A stretch of DNA of 64,000 nucleotides, taken from positions 1,550,001-1,614,000 of the forward strand of contig NZ_RFLV01000001.1 in the NCBI RefSeq assembly GCF_004920405.1, in the 5' to 3' direction. Of the stretch, positions 59,966 to 64,000 are shown piece by piece. Every line of letters starts with the position of its first letter. Positions within the stretch are counted from its first letter, which is position 1. The stretch is from Pseudomonas leptonychotis. Its GTDB lineage: Bacteria > Pseudomonadota > Gammaproteobacteria > Pseudomonadales > Pseudomonadaceae. The position numbers and the translations under genes are program-made. Below the pieces are notes generated by a model. That model saw nothing but the letters and a program-made list of their open reading frames with translations. It did no database searches and was not told where the DNA came from.

Positions 59966-60010
59966 GATCGGCTCCTGAAATAAGTGGACGCCCTGCAAGC
60001 GTAGACCCTC

Positions 60011-60511
60011 TTAAGGGGCCTCAGCCTCGACCTCTTCACGATAAATACGCAGACCACGCGCCTGGTAATTGGCCAGCGCGCTGGGGTGATCGAGACTGCA
60101 GGTATGCACCCAAACCCGCGTGGTACCGGGCCAAGCCCAGGCCGATTGCAGCGCCTGAGTCAGCAACGGGCCGCCGAAGCCCTGCCCGAAGAACGCTTCC
60201 GCCAGGCCGAAATAAAGAATCTCCACCACGCCCTCGGCGTCGCGCAGCAGCTCGTAGTAACCGGCAACCGCACCCTGGTAATAGGCCACCCAGGTGCGAT
60301 GGCCGGGCTGCTCGATCAGCGCGCGCCACTGCGCATCGCTCCAGCTCAGTTTGTCGGTCCACTGCCAGGGCTCGCCAACCAGCTGGTAGAGAAAACGGTT
60401 GAGCTGATACTGCTTGTGCTGGCATTCAACCACGCTCAAATCGGCCGGCAGTGGTTTGCCAATAATCTGCTCGGGGCGCTGCATATCCAGGTAATAGGTG
60501 ATGGTGCTCAT
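60011..60511 (-). CDS. GNAT-family acetyltransferase
   Basis: A 166-residue N-acetyltransferase: the acetyl-CoA loop is FGLAEAFFGQGFGGPLLTQALQSAW and the N-terminal strand STITYYLDMQRPEQIIG. The C-terminal motif DHPSALANYQARGLRIYREEVE is typical. ATG at 60511 (MSTITYY) is favoured; an ATG at 60532 is in frame and possible. Substrate unknown. Confidence 0.85.
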   Translation of the reverse strand: MSTITYYLDMQRPEQIIGKPLPADLSVVECQHKQYQLNRFLYQLVGEPWQWTDKLSWSDAQWRALIEQPGHRTWVAYYQGAVAGYYELLRDAEGVVEILYFGLAEAFFGQGFGGPLLTQALQSAWAWPGTTRVWVHTCSLDHPSALANYQARGLRIYREEVEAEAP

Positions 60512-60564
60512 AACAGCCTGCTTGTCGGTCAATCTGCTGAAACTAACCGTTACTGCAGATGAAC

Positions 60565-60594
60565 AAAACCCCCACCGGCTACGCCAAATGGGGG
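60565..60594 (-). terminator. Terminator after the TRAP operon (DUF1850 end)
   Basis: On the minus strand, CCCCCA pairs with TGGGGG around a 14-base loop that itself contains GGC/GCC, followed by TTTTG. It begins about 50 bases beyond the DUF1850 stop. Confidence 0.7.
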
Positions 60595-60644
60595 CTCTCC
60601 TCTACAGCACGCCAAAGCTTGTGGCCTTGGAAGCAAATGCGGTC

Positions 60645-61060
60645 TTAACCGTCATCCTGGCCGGCAGCAACGGCCGGGGAGCTGAGCTCACAGCTCCAAA
60701 GTTCCAACGCGGGCTGGGTCGCTTTTGGCGGGCCGAGCCATTCACTCATCGAGTGGCAACGCTGGTTGAAACACAGTTGGTAATCCCCTGCCTCGGGGGT
60801 TCGCCCCAGGCGCAGCGGTTGCAAGGGGGGTAGCTGACGCTGGTAATGCCAGCTGCCCTCGCGCAGTTCGGCGCCGTCTGGAATCTCCATACCGGCCCCG
60901 GAACCCTTGACCCGCGCCTCGCCGAGCATCAACCCCTCAGGCGTAACGCGGTAATCCTCTTCCCAACGAATTTTCTCGATGGTGTGCATCCAGCCCAAGG
61001 TGAACGCTGGCGTAGGCACCTCTGCCCATACCGCGCCAGCCAACCCCAGGCACAGACCAA

Positions 61061-61064
<4 letters not shown>
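60645..61064 (-). CDS. DUF1850 protein of the TAXI-TRAP operon
   Basis: A 139-residue exported protein (signal VIGLCLGLAGAVWA region) of the DUF1850 family: FTLGWMHTIEKIRWEEDYRVTPEGLMLGEARVKGSGAGMEIPDGAEL. DUF1850 genes sit after TAXI-type TRAP permeases in many bacteria and probably aid the transporter. The ATG overlaps the permease stop by four bases (ATGA). Confidence 0.88.
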
Positions 61065-63088
<2,024 letters not shown>

Positions 63089-63199
63089 GGAGCGGATGCC
63101 CTCGTTACAACGTCGATAGCACAAGAGGCGCCAACAAAACCTGCCGTGACGATCACACCGGTTTTATTCGCAACTCTACTGACAGTGGAGCCTAGGTAG

Positions 63200-63231
63200 G
63201 ATGGGTTAGCCGCGCAGCGGCGTAACCCATC
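63200..63231. repeat. GATGGGTTA palindrome
   Basis: GATGGGTTA (63200-63208) and TAACCCATC (63223-63231), with GCCGC/GCGGC inside, form a nearly complete hairpin. It is related to the palindrome at 47046-47121. Confidence 0.7.
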
Positions 63232-63272
63232 GAACGTTGCTGAAGCTTCTCTCCAGACTCAAGCCGTGCAGC

Positions 63273-63302
63273 ATGGGTATCGCGTTGCTCAACCCATCCT
63301 AC
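63273..63302 (-). repeat. GTAGGATGGGTTGAG...GATACCCAT repeat, copy 3
   Basis: On the minus strand, GTAGGATGGGTTGAGCAACG followed by CGATACCCAT, the same unit as 22081-22111. It is 42 bases from the palindrome at 63200. Confidence 0.6.
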
Positions 63303-63323
63303 GCAGCCAATCCTTCAACAGCC

Positions 63324-64000
63324 TTACAGCGCGCCAACTTCTTTGTAATAACGCTCAGCACCTGGGTGCAGCGGGATCGGCAGGTTTTTCGCTGCAGTTT
63401 CCAGCTTGATGTCCTTGGCGGCGGAATGGGCATTGCCCAGACGCTCAAGGTTTTCAAACATCAGTTTGGTCATCTGGTAGGCGACGTCTTCAGACACCCC
63501 TTCATGGCTAACCAAGATGTTGGTGATAGCCACAGTCGGCACCTCAGCATCCTGACCGTCATAGGTGCCGGCCGGGATCGAAGCAGCCTGGTAAGCATCG
63601 TTACCAATTTTCGCGGTTACTTCAGCCGGTACCGCAACGAAGGTGATTGGCAGGGTTGCCGCCAGGTCACGAATCGCCGCCATGCCCAGGCCCGAAGACT
63701 GCAGGGTGGCATCCAACTGACGGTTCTTAATCAGTTCTACCGACTCGGCGTACGGCAGGAACTCGACCTTGGCCATGTCGTCATAGCTCAAGCCAGCCGC
63801 CTTGAAGATGGCGCGCGCGTTGAGCTCGGTACCGGACTTCGGCGCGCCCACGGAGATGGTTTTGCCCTTGAGGTCAGCCAGGGTCTTGATCCCGGATTCC
63901 TTGCTGGCAACGATCTGGATGTAGTTCGGGTAGGTGCCGGCAATAGCGCGCAGTTTTTTCAGCGGCGCTTTGAAGCCGGCGTCTTCCACGCCATTCCAGG
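63324..64000 (-). CDS. TAXI-family TRAP binding protein (5' end cut by window edge)
   Basis: The C-terminal 225 residues of a TAXI solute-binding protein. The reading frame runs open past base 64000 with no start required inside the window. Typical blocks are IVASKESGIKTLADLKGKTISVGAPKSGTELNARAIFKAAGL and VPTVAITNILVSHEGVSEDVAYQMTKLMFENLERLGNAHSAAKDI. It serves the fused TRAP permease downstream on the same strand; the ligand is unknown, though glutamate/carboxylate is common in the family. Confidence 0.92.
   Translation of the reverse strand, partial: WNGVEDAGFKAPLKKLRAIAGTYPNYIQIVASKESGIKTLADLKGKTISVGAPKSGTELNARAIFKAAGLSYDDMAKVEFLPYAESVELIKNRQLDATLQSSGLGMAAIRDLAATLPITFVAVPAEVTAKIGNDAYQAASIPAGTYDGQDAEVPTVAITNILVSHEGVSEDVAYQMTKLMFENLERLGNAHSAAKDIKLETAAKNLPIPLHPGAERYYKEVGAL

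Larger units (their letters stand above)
63089..63323. other. Intergenic gap within the TAXI-TRAP unit
   Basis: 235 bases between the binding protein stop and permease start. It holds two copies of intergenic repeats (63200-63231 and 63273-63302), a long separation for an operon, so the binding protein may be transcribed in excess over the permease. Confidence 0.5.

Overview
The window is chromosomal DNA of a Pseudomonas-type gammaproteobacterium. This rests on gene content and order: a two-subunit pyruvate carboxylase with a divergent LysR regulator, an RpiR-family regulator divergent from a second zwf, a GGDEF/EAL protein beside uvrD, a GntR/aminotransferase/glutamine synthetase-like block, a dksA2/COG0523/folE2/pyrC zinc-starvation block, and REP-type palindromes of pseudomonad style. 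GC is fairly high and genes are tightly packed. I see no rRNA, tRNA, CRISPR array, prophage or insertion sequence. The species is not determined.

Layout. 1-2751: glutaminase (partial), a small lipoprotein, and an SbtA/SbtB-like bicarbonate transporter pair. 3057-7484: pycA-pycB and divergent pycR. 7450-13348: a lipoprotein, a secreted M14 carboxypeptidase, a HexR-like regulator and zwf with a clear HexR-type operator. 13359-24736: a helical protein, an AmpG-like permease, a PAS-GGDEF-EAL protein, uvrD, an orphan TRAP binding lipoprotein, a Tim44-like protein, a VOC protein, a coiled-coil membrane protein and a SUKH protein. 24761-28549: a GntR regulator divergent from an aminotransferase and a glutamine synthetase-like ligase, with two identical palindromes between them. 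28703-31873: thioesterase, DUF3301 and two alpha/beta hydrolases. 32051-37758: TetR regulator, DUF1329/DUF1302 envelope pair, extracellular PHA depolymerase and a secreted helical protein.

37773-49070 is the most coherent accessory region: a zinc-starvation (Zur-type) island. A near-consensus Zur box lies between dksA2-COG0523-DUF1826 on one strand and folE2-znuC/znuB/znuA paralogs-hisI-yidD-pyrC on the other, followed by a second thrS. A CobW-type GTPase and a small cysteine-rich secreted protein flank it. The logic is to raise zinc uptake, deploy metal-chaperone GTPases, and supply alternative versions of zinc-dependent enzymes. The DUF1826 protein carries an HxD...H...R arrangement like that of Fe(II)/2-oxoglutarate oxygenases; this is the most interesting functional lead.

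49127-64000: small conserved proteins, a LemA/DUF2207 pair, a cNMP-CBS-nucleotidyltransferase protein with a DnaQ-like exonuclease, an AT-richer patch with a small membrane protein and a DUF2986 protein, a BCCT transporter, a periplasmic binding protein, DUF3617, a GNAT protein, and a TAXI-type TRAP transporter operon running off the right edge. Several palindromic repeat families punctuate intergenic gaps. All family assignments come from reading the translated sequences; no database search was run.
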